The notes: a model not told the origin generated them from the sequence alone. A DNA stretch of 64,000 bases from Flavivirga jejuensis (GCF_030540765.1 NZ_JAUOEL010000004.1:62001-126000); one strand, 5' to 3'. Numbered from the stretch's first letter, positions 18,272-26,511 are shown. Made by a program: numbers and translations.

Positions 18272-18658
18272 ATGCCCAATTTAGCATGTACAAGTGCACA
18301 GATGACTTGTTCTTTCGGAACAGCTCCTTCAGTATTGAATATTTTGCCCTTAAAACGGGTAACAACTTCTAATTTGCCAGCGGCAACTATTATGGATAAT
18401 ATACCTTTTGTAAACATTCCGCCTTTTGCTATGTGTACCTCTTTAGCAAACCCAACGGTAGCAGCAGCTACTACGGCAGCACTAGGCGTACTAACACCAA
18501 TGCCATGTATCCCTTTCACAACAGCTCCCTGGATACCAGGAAAGCCTACTATTTTAATTGGTAATGTACCTGCTCTTGATAATACGTGTAAATGTATGTG
18601 TACCTGGGGCGGTTGTATTCAATTTTCATCTGCTGGGCAATTTACGGTTAGTGATTAG
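18272..18658 (+). CDS. PAAR-like tip protein (DUF4280)
   Basis: A 128-residue protein of the DUF4280 PAAR-like family, which caps the central spike of a contractile particle and sharpens it for puncture. Family features are the early MTCSFGTAPS, the central block PAATIMDNIPFVNI followed by PFAMCTSLANPTVA, and the Cys-rich end CKCMCTWGGCI. The many Cys and the missing signal peptide suit a cytoplasmically assembled, metal-stabilised tip. It is the first gene of the rightward structural run, where it plays the part of Afp10. An opposite-strand open frame over the same bases is a shadow. Confidence 0.88.
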   Translation: MPNLACTSAQMTCSFGTAPSVLNILPLKRVTTSNLPAATIMDNIPFVNIPPFAMCTSLANPTVAAATTAALGVLTPMPCIPFTTAPWIPGKPTILIGNVPALDNTCKCMCTWGGCIQFSSAGQFTVSD

Positions 18659-18775
18659 TACCTGCTTTTTTTAAACCCGTAAAAAGACTCTTATATATCA
18701 CTGGTTTTTATAGCAATTTTGGCATAATAAAAGACAAACAAAAACCACATCAAACTTTAATATAGCAAAAAGCAC

Positions 18776-19345
18776 ATGATTTCATTAGCATTACATACCA
18801 TTCATAACGGATTGAATACACACCTTAAAGAAGTACTTCAATTACAAAAAGAAACCGTGGTAATGCATACCCTTTCCGAAGGGAAAAATAATCCGCTAGA
18901 TGCTAATAATCTCGCATTAACAACAGTAAATATAGAAGTAGAAAACAACCGTACTACAAATTCACCCTATATAAAACGAGATGGAGGTATAGCAAAACAG
19001 TATCCACCTATCAATCTAAACATCTATATATTAATTAGTGCTTGTTTCAAAACAGAGCAATATTTAGAAGGATTGCATTGGTTATCTGAAGCGATTGGTT
19101 TTTTTCAAAATAAACCAGTTTTTGATGCGAGAAACACACCAGGTCTTCCACCAGAAATAGACAAATTAACGATGGAATTGGTAAACGTTGACATCCAGCA
19201 ACAAGGCCATTTTTGGGCTGCTTTATCTGGTAAATACATGCCTTCTGTTATATACAAAATGAGACAAGTAACCATAACAGAAAACAAAATGAAAGCCATT
19301 TTACCAACGGTTCAAAAAATAATACCAAATCTAATTAAAAAGTAA
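18776..19345 (+). CDS. eCIS tail terminator/cap protein (DUF4255, Afp16/Pvc16-like)
   Basis: A 189-residue DUF4255 protein. In Afp and PVC the equivalent (Afp16/Pvc16) forms the ring that ends the tube and sheath at the distal end and limits length. Supporting features are the N-terminal helix (SLALHTIHNGLNTHLKEVLQ, in part), the strand block LTTVNIEVENNRTT, and PPINLNIYILISACFKTEQYLEGL followed by LSEAIGFFQNKPVFD, the usual family core. It lies 6 bases before the next gene and is probably co-translated with it. The 117-bp gap before it holds no recognised element. Confidence 0.85.
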   Translation: MISLALHTIHNGLNTHLKEVLQLQKETVVMHTLSEGKNNPLDANNLALTTVNIEVENNRTTNSPYIKRDGGIAKQYPPINLNIYILISACFKTEQYLEGLHWLSEAIGFFQNKPVFDARNTPGLPPEIDKLTMELVNVDIQQQGHFWAALSGKYMPSVIYKMRQVTITENKMKAILPTVQKIIPNLIKK

Positions 19346-19351
19346 GCATCC

Positions 19352-20320
19352 ATGGGCGTTTTACATCTAATAGGAAAAATAACTTGTAACCAAAGCTATG
19401 CCAGTCATGCCTCTAGGGGATTGAGGTTAGTCCCTACCTACCCTACACAATCTCTTTTTCAAAGAGAAGAATTATGGTTGCATCAAGCAGAAGGGACTAT
19501 AGAAATTTATACTAAAAAAATTAATTTATCAAGTATAAATCCTTCCACATTTATGTTCTGGGTTGAGGTTACAGACCCTCAATTTTATAACTATATCGAT
19601 TTACCCGATACCATAATAAATCGTGACTACCTATTGTGTTTTGTAAATGAAAAAGAAGAAGAACTCTTAATCCCTAAAAAAGAAGCCATAAAAAATATAC
19701 AACGAAAATTACAAGTAGTCGTATTTGAAGAAATGGTAGAAAAAGATGAACAGATTAGAGTTTTTGATAACCATGGAGATATGGTATATGAGGAAATGAT
19801 ACCAGTAGGAAGAAAAACAACCGTTTTAGATTTAACCCAGGAAGAAGAAGGTTTTTATACCTGGACATTTAATGGGTTTTCGGACACCTTTTTTTTAACT
19901 GATAAAAACCTTAAACATACCATTGGTATTTGTCAGTTTCAATTAAAATCTGAAGCGGTACATCAAATTAGTATACAGTTTGAAACCAAAAAAACCTATT
20001 GGGAATACTTAGTTATCTCTAAAAAAGAACACATAGAAGATATCTATACTATTATTGATAATGATGGTACATACACTTTTACATGTCAAGGAAAAGTAAC
20101 GATGATGGGGTTAGATGCCATTAGCTACCTATCTGATCAAAAAATACCTTATAAGGAGCGTCCCAAAACACGATTTAAACTGGTATCAAATACAGAAAAT
20201 GAGACCCCTTACCTCGCATCAGAAGACCGCATATTACCCAATGCAAGTCCAGAGAATATAAAAATTCACAGTACTGAAGCAGTCACAGAGTTTAAAACAC
20301 AAACAATTATATACATATAA
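19352..20320 (+). CDS. eCIS-associated protein of unknown fold, between cap and sheath genes
   Basis: A 322-residue cytoplasmic-looking protein with no signal peptide or membrane helix, largely beta-rich (VLDLTQEEEGFYTWTF, FFLTDKNLKHTIGICQF, YTFTCQGKVTMMG). I do not recognise a named domain. Its position between the DUF4255 cap gene (6 bases upstream) and the sheath gene (19 bases downstream) suggests a second cap or adaptor component, as AlgoCIS-like systems are known to have more than one cap protein. No homology search was possible, so this remains inference. Confidence 0.65.
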   Translation: MGVLHLIGKITCNQSYASHASRGLRLVPTYPTQSLFQREELWLHQAEGTIEIYTKKINLSSINPSTFMFWVEVTDPQFYNYIDLPDTIINRDYLLCFVNEKEEELLIPKKEAIKNIQRKLQVVVFEEMVEKDEQIRVFDNHGDMVYEEMIPVGRKTTVLDLTQEEEGFYTWTFNGFSDTFFLTDKNLKHTIGICQFQLKSEAVHQISIQFETKKTYWEYLVISKKEHIEDIYTIIDNDGTYTFTCQGKVTMMGLDAISYLSDQKIPYKERPKTRFKLVSNTENETPYLASEDRILPNASPENIKIHSTEAVTEFKTQTIIYI

Positions 20321-20339
20321 ATTTTAATACCTGAATATT

Positions 20340-21890
20340 ATGAGTCTTACATTAAAAACACCTGGTGTTTACATTGAAGAAAAGAATGCCTTTTCTAACT
20401 CGGTAGTGGCTGTAGAAACCGCCATACCAGCATTTATTGGTTACACAGAAAATGCTACTTTCAAAGGGAAATCTCTTTTAAACAAACCTATTAGGGTCGA
20501 TTCTTTATTAGAATTCGAAAACTTTTTTGGCATGGGTGCCCATACCATTTATAATGTGGCAACTATAGATCCCGATCAAGAAGATGCCCCACCAACCGAT
20601 CTTATCATGTTGGATAAACATTTAAGCCTTACACCACAAGCTGGTACATTGTTTTATATGTACGAAGCCGTAAAGCTCTTTTATCAAAATGGAGGAGCCA
20701 GTTGTTATGTGATTGCCATAGGAACGTATGGAGGAGGTACCGTAAAACCTGATTTTTCTACAGATCCTTTTATCCATGGACTACGCTTATTAGAAAAAGA
20801 AGTAGAGCCAACTATGGTTGTAATTCCAGACGCCTTATTGTTTACAGACGATAATGGTGCCAATTGTTATTCCTTACAGCAACAAATGCTTAACCACTGC
20901 GGAACCTTAAAAAGTAGAGTCGCCATTTTAGATGTTTTTAATGGGAATAAAGGGTTAGAGGATCCTACGTACAATCCAATTGATGCCTTTAGAGATGCTG
21001 TGAGTTCCGATTTTTTAAGTTACGGTTCTACCTATTACCCTTGGTTAAAAACGACCGTAGTACAACCTACCGAGTTGAGTTATAAAAACTTGTCTGAAGA
21101 TGGTATCGTTCTACTAAAAGAATTATTAACAGAAAGTATTTCTGGGCTTAAAGAAAAAGAAATCGAAGCGATGACGCCTTATATCAATGCCCTAACAGGA
21201 GATATTGAAGAAGGTAGTGATGTTCCTAGCGATCCAGACACGCTTAACCATATTATGAACAACACGTTTCCAGCCTATAAATCGGTGATGTTGGCTGTAT
21301 TGGAAAAGAAAAACCTATTGCCACCTTCTGGAGCTATGGCAGGTATTTTTACTCGTGTGGATAATGAGCATGGCGTATGGAAAGCACCAGCTAACGTAGC
21401 TGTAAATAGTACAATAGGTCCAGCAGTGCATATAGACCATAATCAACAACAGGATTTAAATGCTCCTATTTTAGGAAAAGCCGTTTGTGCCATCCGTCCG
21501 TTTGTAGGTTTAGGAACAATGGTTTGGGGAGCCAGAACTTTAGATGCTAACAGTTTGGATTGGAGGTATATCAATGTACGTCGTACTATGATTATGATAG
21601 AGCAGTCTGTGAAATTTGCAGCAAACGCTTATGTATTCGAACCAAATGTAAAAAATACCTGGGTTGCTATCAATAGTATGATTAGTAGTTTCTTAACCAA
21701 TTTATGGAAACAGGGTGCTTTGGCAGGATCATCACCAGAAGAAGCTTTTGAAGTTGCAGTAGGACTGGGGTCAACCATGTCTCCTACAGATATTTTGGAG
21801 GGAATTATGAATATAAGCGTTAAAGTTGCGATCTCTAGACCAGCAGAATTTATCGTCATCACGTTCCAACAACAAATGCAAAAATCATAA
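20340..21890 (+). CDS. Contractile tail sheath protein
   Basis: A 516-residue sheath protein whose contraction drives the inner tube outward. The N-terminus shows the sheath start KTPGVYIEEKNAFSNSV and PAFIGYTENA, and the region about 95-135 has LFYMYEAVKLFYQNGGASCYV. The conserved C-terminal domain has GVWKAPANVAV, AVCAIRPFVGLGTMVWGARTL, DWRYINVRRTMIMIEQSVK and a final strand VAISRPAEFIVITFQQ. This is the only sheath gene in the window, unlike Afp (three) and like AlgoCIS and MACs. It is followed 47 bases on by the tube gene. A large middle insertion (about 195-320) is typical for decorated sheaths. Confidence 0.95.
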   Translation: MSLTLKTPGVYIEEKNAFSNSVVAVETAIPAFIGYTENATFKGKSLLNKPIRVDSLLEFENFFGMGAHTIYNVATIDPDQEDAPPTDLIMLDKHLSLTPQAGTLFYMYEAVKLFYQNGGASCYVIAIGTYGGGTVKPDFSTDPFIHGLRLLEKEVEPTMVVIPDALLFTDDNGANCYSLQQQMLNHCGTLKSRVAILDVFNGNKGLEDPTYNPIDAFRDAVSSDFLSYGSTYYPWLKTTVVQPTELSYKNLSEDGIVLLKELLTESISGLKEKEIEAMTPYINALTGDIEEGSDVPSDPDTLNHIMNNTFPAYKSVMLAVLEKKNLLPPSGAMAGIFTRVDNEHGVWKAPANVAVNSTIGPAVHIDHNQQQDLNAPILGKAVCAIRPFVGLGTMVWGARTLDANSLDWRYINVRRTMIMIEQSVKFAANAYVFEPNVKNTWVAINSMISSFLTNLWKQGALAGSSPEEAFEVAVGLGSTMSPTDILEGIMNISVKVAISRPAEFIVITFQQQMQKS

Positions 21891-21937
21891 CATAAATAAC
21901 AATTAAAAATAAATAATAATTATAAAAAATAAGAATC

Positions 21938-22399
21938 ATGGCAGAAGATGGATCAGTACAAAGTCAGAACATATGGCCAATTAGTAACTTTTATTTTAGT
22001 GTCGATATTGGCGACCAAAAAGACCTGGCCTTTCAGGAAATAAATGGGTTAGATGCAGAATCTAAAGTAATAGAATACCGACATGGTAATAGCCCGCAAT
22101 TTTCAACAATTAAAATGCCAGGGATGTTTTCCTCTGGGAATGTCACCCTTAAAAAAGGCGTATTTGTAAAAGATAATCGTTTTTGGACTTGGTTTAATTC
22201 CATAAAAATGAATACCATAAAACGTGAAACGGTAGTGATTAAACTATTGGATGAAGCGGGAGCACCTACAATGACCTGGACGTTAAATAATGCGTTTCCA
22301 ACCAAAATTTCTGGAGTCGATTTAAAATCGGAAGGCGGCGAGGTTGCTGTAGAAAGCCTAGAAATTGCGCATGAAGGTATTGTAATAGCTAATGAGTAG
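21938..22399 (+). CDS. Inner tube protein 1 (main tube subunit, Afp1-like)
   Basis: A 153-residue gp19/Hcp-like tube protein, stacked as hexamers to form the inner tube. It shows WPISNFYFSVDIGD, FQEINGLDAESKVIEYRHGN, the conserved MPGMFSSGNVTLKKGVF and a C-terminal MTWTLNNAFPTKISGVDLKSE. The stop overlaps the start of the second tube gene by 8 bases, so the two are translationally coupled. The length is normal for the family. The more usual tube sequence and its place directly after the sheath point to the main subunit. Confidence 0.93.
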   Translation: MAEDGSVQSQNIWPISNFYFSVDIGDQKDLAFQEINGLDAESKVIEYRHGNSPQFSTIKMPGMFSSGNVTLKKGVFVKDNRFWTWFNSIKMNTIKRETVVIKLLDEAGAPTMTWTLNNAFPTKISGVDLKSEGGEVAVESLEIAHEGIVIANE

Positions 22400-22853
22400 G
22401 CAGCAAGAGAACCTGTATCCACCAGTAGCTTTTCATTTTAGGTTACAAATCCTGGGGTCGGAAGACCCCTTGGATTATGGGTTTCAGGAAATATCAGGGA
22501 TTAAAACCACTTTAGATACCGAAGCGATAGCCGAAGGTGGCGAAAATCGTTTTCAACACCAACTTCCTATTAAAACAACTTACAGTCCTTTGGTTTTAAA
22601 ACGAGGTATGGCTTTGTATAAAAGTGTTTTAACAACCTGGTGTGATGATACCATGGAGTTTAGTATTGATAAGCCTATTAAAACGTACGATTTGTTGGTG
22701 TCGTTATTAGATGAGGAACGAGAACCTGTATTATCATGGAAGTTTATCAATGCGTATCCTACAAGTTGGGAAGCTTCTAATCTTAATGCAGAAGAAAGTA
22801 GCATTTTTTTTGAGACTATTAACTTGAATTATAATTATTATGTGTTGGTTTAG
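22392..22853 (+). CDS. Inner tube protein 2 (tube initiator, Afp5-like)
   Basis: A 153-residue paralogue of the preceding tube protein with VAFHFRLQILG, YGFQEISGIKTTLDTEAIAEGGENRF, the YSPLVLKRGM block and VLSWKFINAYPTSWEASNLNAEE. In Afp and PVC the second tube paralogue (Afp5/Pvc5) forms the single layer that joins the tube to the spike hub; divergence of this copy fits that use. It begins 8 bases before the stop of the first tube gene. It is the last structural gene before the first cargo block, and two hairpins follow it. Confidence 0.88.
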   Translation: MSRQQENLYPPVAFHFRLQILGSEDPLDYGFQEISGIKTTLDTEAIAEGGENRFQHQLPIKTTYSPLVLKRGMALYKSVLTTWCDDTMEFSIDKPIKTYDLLVSLLDEEREPVLSWKFINAYPTSWEASNLNAEESSIFFETINLNYNYYVLV

Positions 22854-22960
22854 TGGAGAAAATAAAATTTAAATCAAAAAATAAGACATATATATAAGTT
22901 TTATTAGGTTATAGTAATTTAAAACTACAGAAATTTATAAATATATAGTAAGAATAAAGA

Positions 22961-23023
22961 CCACTAGAGTGTCTAGTGGCTTAAAAAAGTTGTTATAGGC
23001 AACTGAAGAAAGCTTATAACAAC
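22961..23023 (+). terminator. Two consecutive hairpins between tube and cargo genes
   Basis: CCACTAGA-GTG-TCTAGTGG (22961-22979) forms an 8-bp stem with a 3-base loop. GTTGTTATAGGC (22989-23000) pairs with GCTTATAACAAC (23012-23023) with one wobble or mismatch. There is no long T-run, so they may act as an attenuator or RNA end rather than a full terminator. They would lower cargo expression relative to the tube. Confidence 0.55.
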
Positions 23024-23052
23024 TACTAAATAAAATGAAATGTTTAAGAGAT

Positions 23053-23553
23053 ATGTATGAACGAGTAGAGAAGTTTAAAGAGAATAAAAGTGGGGCAGTT
23101 GCTAATTCTGTTGCTCAGAAAAAAAACAATAAAAATCAAGGTGTTAAGTTTTTGGATAATTGTCCTGAAGCCAAGCAAGCTAATCAATTACAGATATTGG
23201 TTTCTAATACTACCCAATTAAAGCAGATGGCAAAGTGGCAAAATGGAAATGTATCTTTTACAGATAATATTATACAAAGAGTATGGGCAAATGTTAATTC
23301 TACAGTCAGCTGGCATGTATACACAAGTGCGGATTTTCCCAATATTCATATTAGCGTAGATACGAATAATCCCGAAAATTATCATGCCACAAATATTCAT
23401 AATCATTTACACTTTGGAAGGGATGGAGTAGCACGCCAAGGGAACGCAGCACTTCGAGGTGATATTAATGAAAAGCAAAAATTGGGTGTAGCACTCCAGA
23501 ATTTTCAAGTTTGGTACAACGAATTCAGAAGGACTGGAACTAATATATACTAA
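23053..23553 (+). CDS. Probable eCIS cargo protein 1, unknown C-terminal domain
   Basis: A 166-residue protein with the shared cargo leader (MYERVEKFKENKSGAVANSV, then AQKK...QGVKFLDN). The start at 23053 is chosen because it aligns with the leader of the other five genes; an in-frame ATG at 23035 would add six residues. After a Gln-rich spacer (KQANQLQILVSNTTQLKQMA) comes a short C-terminal domain of about 90 residues with DNIIQRVWANVNSTV, DFPNIHISVD and the histidine cluster HNHLHF (116-121). I do not recognise the fold. The His cluster could be catalytic or metal-binding. The role as payload is inferred from the leader and from the position between tube and hub genes. Confidence 0.7.
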   Translation: MYERVEKFKENKSGAVANSVAQKKNNKNQGVKFLDNCPEAKQANQLQILVSNTTQLKQMAKWQNGNVSFTDNIIQRVWANVNSTVSWHVYTSADFPNIHISVDTNNPENYHATNIHNHLHFGRDGVARQGNAALRGDINEKQKLGVALQNFQVWYNEFRRTGTNIY

Positions 23554-23616
23554 TATTTTTATATTCAAAACAAGTCAATAATATTCAATGAAATCCAATT
23601 TGAAAAAGTTTGAGAT

Positions 23617-24231
23617 ATGTACACACAAGTGGAAAAATCCAAAGAGAATAAAAGCAAGGTAATTGCTAATTCTATTACTCAGAAGAAAAGTATTGTAAAG
23701 AAAGGCTCAAGGCTTTTTGATAATCGATCAGAAGCTGTAATTGAAAAAAAAAGACATACAATGTCTGATAATCCACTACAACGAGTAGTGATCGCTAATG
23801 GGACGATAACTGCACCAGGATATCAAAATCCTCTTTTCCTTGGACAAGCTGTTCATGCAGCTATAAAAGCCAGTTATCTGGGGCATGGCTTCGCTGGGGC
23901 TGGAAACCAACGGGTGGTTGACCAAAATGTACCTTCAGGTCATATACCCAATCTTGGAGTCGCACCTGCTGCTGGTGGTGCTCTATCTCGATTTGGGGAA
24001 GTTGTGCCTGTAGGAAGTGAAGCACATGGGCGAAACAAAATAAATACAATAGTAGGAGCTGCAATAAATGGATTAGGATTAGGTAACCAAGTTAACGTAC
24101 CAGCGTGGTCTGCAGGAGTGGCCATTCCAATTGCCACAATTGATCCAGGAGGAAACACCACCAATGCAGCAAATACTATAACTGTGGCACAAGATGGGGC
24201 AAGAGTAGGGTTGTACGTGTACTCTGGTTAA
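23617..24231 (+). CDS. Probable eCIS cargo protein 2, unknown Gly/Ala-rich C-terminal domain
   Basis: A 204-residue protein with the shared leader (MYTQVEKSKENKSKVIANSI, then TQKKSIVKKGSRLFDNRSEA) and the typical DNPLQR join at 51-56. The remaining 145 residues are rich in Gly, Ala, Asn and Val and contain GQAVHAAIKASYLGHGFAGAG, SGHIPNLGVAP, GSEAHGRNKINTIVGAA and PGGNTTNAANTITV. No family is recognised and no Cys is present. Histidines in VHAAIKASYLGHG and EAHGRN could mark an active site. A strong terminator-like hairpin (24303-24338) follows. It lies 63 bases after cargo gene 1. Confidence 0.68.
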   Translation: MYTQVEKSKENKSKVIANSITQKKSIVKKGSRLFDNRSEAVIEKKRHTMSDNPLQRVVIANGTITAPGYQNPLFLGQAVHAAIKASYLGHGFAGAGNQRVVDQNVPSGHIPNLGVAPAAGGALSRFGEVVPVGSEAHGRNKINTIVGAAINGLGLGNQVNVPAWSAGVAIPIATIDPGGNTTNAANTITVAQDGARVGLYVYSG

Positions 24232-24302
24232 ATATAGTACTCACTCAACTAAGTTTTAAACTTCAACTTCGTAGCCACAACGATTGTCAAACCAAGAAAA
24301 AT

Positions 24303-24338
24303 AAGAGCTGTCATCTAGAAATGCAGCTCTTGTTTTTT
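24303..24338 (+). terminator. Intrinsic terminator after cargo gene 2
   Basis: AAGAGCTG (24303-24310) pairs perfectly with CAGCTCTT (24324-24331) across a 13-base loop and is followed by GTTTTTT. It lies 72 bases after the cargo 2 stop codon. Confidence 0.75.
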
Positions 24339-24520
24339 ATAAAATGGATGTAGCATTGCAAATTAGTACCCATTTCTTAATAAAACTTCTTTCATTATCA
24401 CTACAGAAGTCATTCAAAGATAAAACCAAAGACTACGGTATTTCCAAAAACAAGTAAAACTACTATTTCCTATCATAAGATTACAATATACCTTGCTACC
24501 ACCAAAAAAGCACAAAACAA

Positions 24521-24577
24521 ATGAAAGTAATCGCAAGAGAGTTAAGTATTATCAGTGAGATTTATCAAGCTTGTTAA
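24521..24577 (+). pseudogene. Truncated second copy of the DUF5908 gene
   Basis: The ATG at 24521 starts MKVIARELSIISEIYQAC and then stops. It is parallel to the intact DUF5908 gene at 25697 (MTVIVKELIITSEVYQDP). The bases after the stop (24590-24628) still match the rest of the intact gene. It is a decayed duplicate left when cargo gene 3 came to lie between the copies. Confidence 0.75.
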
Positions 24578-24634
24578 GTAACAATGAGTTATAGGCTTGG
24601 AGCAATTAAAGCACAACCATTAAAAAAAATTATT

Positions 24635-25327
24635 ATGTATAAACAAGTAAAGAAACCAAAAGATAATAAAAGTAGGGTGGTTGCTAATTCAGTTGTTCAG
24701 AAGAAAAATAGTGTGAGGCAAGTTTTTAGTTTTATAGATAATAGACCGAAATCTAATGCTGAAACAATACTTCAAAAAAAGTCTACAGGACATGAACCAA
24801 TGTGTGGTTGTTCTTCTTGTTCAGGGACGATTCAAAGAAAATCGAAAGATGAATCTTCGATAGATGAGTATTCAATTTCACAATTGCATCAACCACAATC
24901 TAAGAGTTTAACTCTTAATGTGATCCAGTTTGGAAGAAGATTTAGGGCCAAGGGGTATAACAAGGCCTTAAAGGGGAAATCAGCAAGTAAAGCGGTGACA
25001 ATAGCAAGTGGAGTGACAACTGCTACTATGAAACTCTCAAAGAATGATAAAATTGTAAAAACAGTAAATACAAATAGCGGCGGAAATTACCGTGCACCTC
25101 AATGGATTTGGAATAGGCTCAAAAATTCTGCTGCTGGGAGGAAGCGAAAGGCGGACGCAGAAGTAAAAGCACTCGGAGCCCTAACACCATACATTGAAAC
25201 CCAAGAGGATATGGAGGGGTGGAAATTAAGTGTTCATACAAGCATCGACATATGTCGTTTTTGTAAAGGGCACATACGGGAGTGGTGTAATTATTATGGT
25301 GTAACATGGGATAATGACCCAAGGTAG
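24635..25327 (+). CDS. Probable eCIS cargo protein 3 with deaminase-like toxin domain
   Basis: A 230-residue protein. The leader (MYKQVKKPKDNKSRVVANSV, then VQKKNSVRQ...DNR) fixes the start at 24635 rather than the in-frame ATG at 24584. A linker with a four-Cys cluster (MCGCSSC) and GTIQRK, seen in many DUF4157-type cargo proteins, follows at 57-69. The C-terminal 110 residues end in a deaminase-like signature: DAEVKALGAL (Asp174, Glu176) and, about 30 residues on, SVHTSIDICRFCKGHI (Cys207, Cys210). Toxin deaminases of the polymorphic-toxin type use [HCD]xE plus CxxC to hold zinc and deaminate nucleotides or nucleic acid. The Asp in place of His is seen in some such families. The domain call is motif-based and the substrate is unknown. 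Confidence 0.68.
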   Translation: MYKQVKKPKDNKSRVVANSVVQKKNSVRQVFSFIDNRPKSNAETILQKKSTGHEPMCGCSSCSGTIQRKSKDESSIDEYSISQLHQPQSKSLTLNVIQFGRRFRAKGYNKALKGKSASKAVTIASGVTTATMKLSKNDKIVKTVNTNSGGNYRAPQWIWNRLKNSAAGRKRKADAEVKALGALTPYIETQEDMEGWKLSVHTSIDICRFCKGHIREWCNYYGVTWDNDPR

Positions 25328-25412
25328 GAGATTAGGGAAGACGATAGCTATAGAGTTCCTAAATTAAACGAAAAGTGATAAAGGTAAACATGTAAAGTTG
25401 GTTCTCAAATCC

Positions 25413-25808
25413 CCCCGCTCTACGAAGTTTATAACTTCATAGCCACAACGATTCCGAAATAAAGAAGAATAAGTATTATCCATTTTATATGATAACTTTT
25501 ATTTTTTATAGTGTTGAAACCATATAGTGTACTACAAAGTAACAAATTTTGCAGAGCCATTCTATACAGATTAGGAAAGTGTTAAGAGTACTCAAAAACA
25601 CATACAAACTACCCAATAACCAAAAACAAGTAGAACTACTATTTTCTACTAAAGGCTTACAATATACCTTGCTACCACCAAAAAAGCACAAAACAAATGA
25701 CAGTAATCGTAAAAGAATTAATCATTACCAGTGAGGTCTATCAAGACCCCAAACAACAAGAACCGATTGATCTGGAGCAATTAAAACGAGACCTTTTAAA
25801 ATCCTGTG
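25413..25808 (+). repeat. Duplicated intergenic/DUF5908 segment, intact right copy
   Basis: The right copy of the duplication that brackets cargo gene 3. It keeps GTAGCCACAACGATT-like, AACAAGTA and ACCTTGCTACCACCAAAAAA words in the same order as 24245-24628. It includes the first three-quarters of the working DUF5908 gene. Confidence 0.68.
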
Positions 25809-25843
25809 AGCGCATGTTGGACAAAAAACTAAAAAGAAGATGA
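25697..25843 (+). CDS. Small eCIS protein, DUF5908-like
   Basis: A 48-residue protein (MTVIVKELIITSEVYQDP..., ending LDKKLKRR). Its layout, a short N-terminal strand with [VI]KEL.I followed by an acidic-to-basic helix with a Cys, matches the DUF5908 proteins that precede the LysM baseplate gene in Bacteroidota injection loci. Its stop codon overlaps the ATG of the LysM gene (ATGA), so the two are translationally coupled. Its function is unknown; a baseplate or hub assembly role is suggested by this linkage. A truncated duplicate lies at 24521. Confidence 0.75.
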   Translation: MTVIVKELIITSEVYQDPKQQEPIDLEQLKRDLLKSCERMLDKKLKRR

Positions 25844-26511
25844 GTATAAAGAGTGGGAAACTAGAAAAAATGACAATTATAGCCTATAAAGATGAAGGCT
25901 TTTCTAGCAGAGTAGGGAGAATAAAAGTACAGGTGAACCCTAGTAGTTATAATCAAACCAAAAAACATAATTATACCGAAACGCCTACCATTGGTGGGAC
26001 ACAGATTTTTAGGTTTGGCAATGAAGAAGCAGAAACACAAACCTTTGAATTTATATTTGATGAGTCAGGAGTCATTCCAGAAAGCTCAAAAGAAACAGTA
26101 AAAAATCAAGTTAAAAAATTTGTAAAACTCGTGTATCAAGTTAATGGAGAAATCCATACGCCTAATAATATATTGCTCTCATGGGGCACATTACAATTTC
26201 GATGTTTTTGTGAATCTATAGATATAGAATACACACATTTTAATCGAAATGGAATTCCTATACGGGCAAAAATAAAAGCCGATTTTAAGCAAAAAATCAC
26301 CCATAAGCAATATCAAAAAAAAGTACAGAAAAACTCTCCAGACATGACTCATTACAAGGTTGTTAGTGCAGGGGTCAACTTACCAGGTATTGCGTATAAC
26401 GTTTATAAAGATCCTAGCTATTGTATCGAATTAGCGCAATTTAATAAGTTAGATTCTTTTAGAAACCTAAAACAAGGGATCGAAATTATTGTACCTCCAT
26501 TAAAAGCATAG
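25840..26511 (+). CDS. Baseplate hub adaptor with C-terminal LysM (Afp7-like)
   Basis: A 223-residue protein. The N-terminal part has the CIS hub-adaptor pattern KLEKMTIIAYKD, then VQVNPSSYNQTKKHNYTETP and FIFDESGVIP. The C-terminal 50 residues form a LysM-like module (DMTHYKVVSAGVNLPGIAYNVYKDPSYCIELAQFNKLDSFRNLKQGIEIIVPP, in parts). In Afp/PVC the equivalent (Afp7/Pvc7) joins the spike hub to the wedges; in phages the gp53-like LysM protein does this. It overlaps DUF5908 by 4 bases and is 4 bases from the spike gene, the standard eCIS order. Confidence 0.88.
   Translation: MSIKSGKLEKMTIIAYKDEGFSSRVGRIKVQVNPSSYNQTKKHNYTETPTIGGTQIFRFGNEEAETQTFEFIFDESGVIPESSKETVKNQVKKFVKLVYQVNGEIHTPNNILLSWGTLQFRCFCESIDIEYTHFNRNGIPIRAKIKADFKQKITHKQYQKKVQKNSPDMTHYKVVSAGVNLPGIAYNVYKDPSYCIELAQFNKLDSFRNLKQGIEIIVPPLKA

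Larger units (their letters stand above)
24245..24628 (+). repeat. Duplicated intergenic/DUF5908 segment, decayed left copy
   Basis: This segment matches 25413-25808, most closely over 24449-24600 against 25617-25790, including the shared words TACAATATACCTTGCTACCA and GGAGCAATTAAA. Cargo gene 3 lies exactly between the two copies. The left copy carries the truncated DUF5908 frame. Confidence 0.7.

Noticed and set aside
18253-18519. Opposite-strand open frame over the PAAR-like gene
   Set aside because: It lies wholly within a gene with a clear family signature and has no own features; it is a shadow.
25549-25734. A 61-residue open frame before the DUF5908 gene, with a matching frame in the left duplicate (24449-24550)
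   Set aside because: Both copies keep the frame KQV.LLF..., but it overlaps the DUF5908 start and has no family likeness. The likeness is explained by the DNA duplication.
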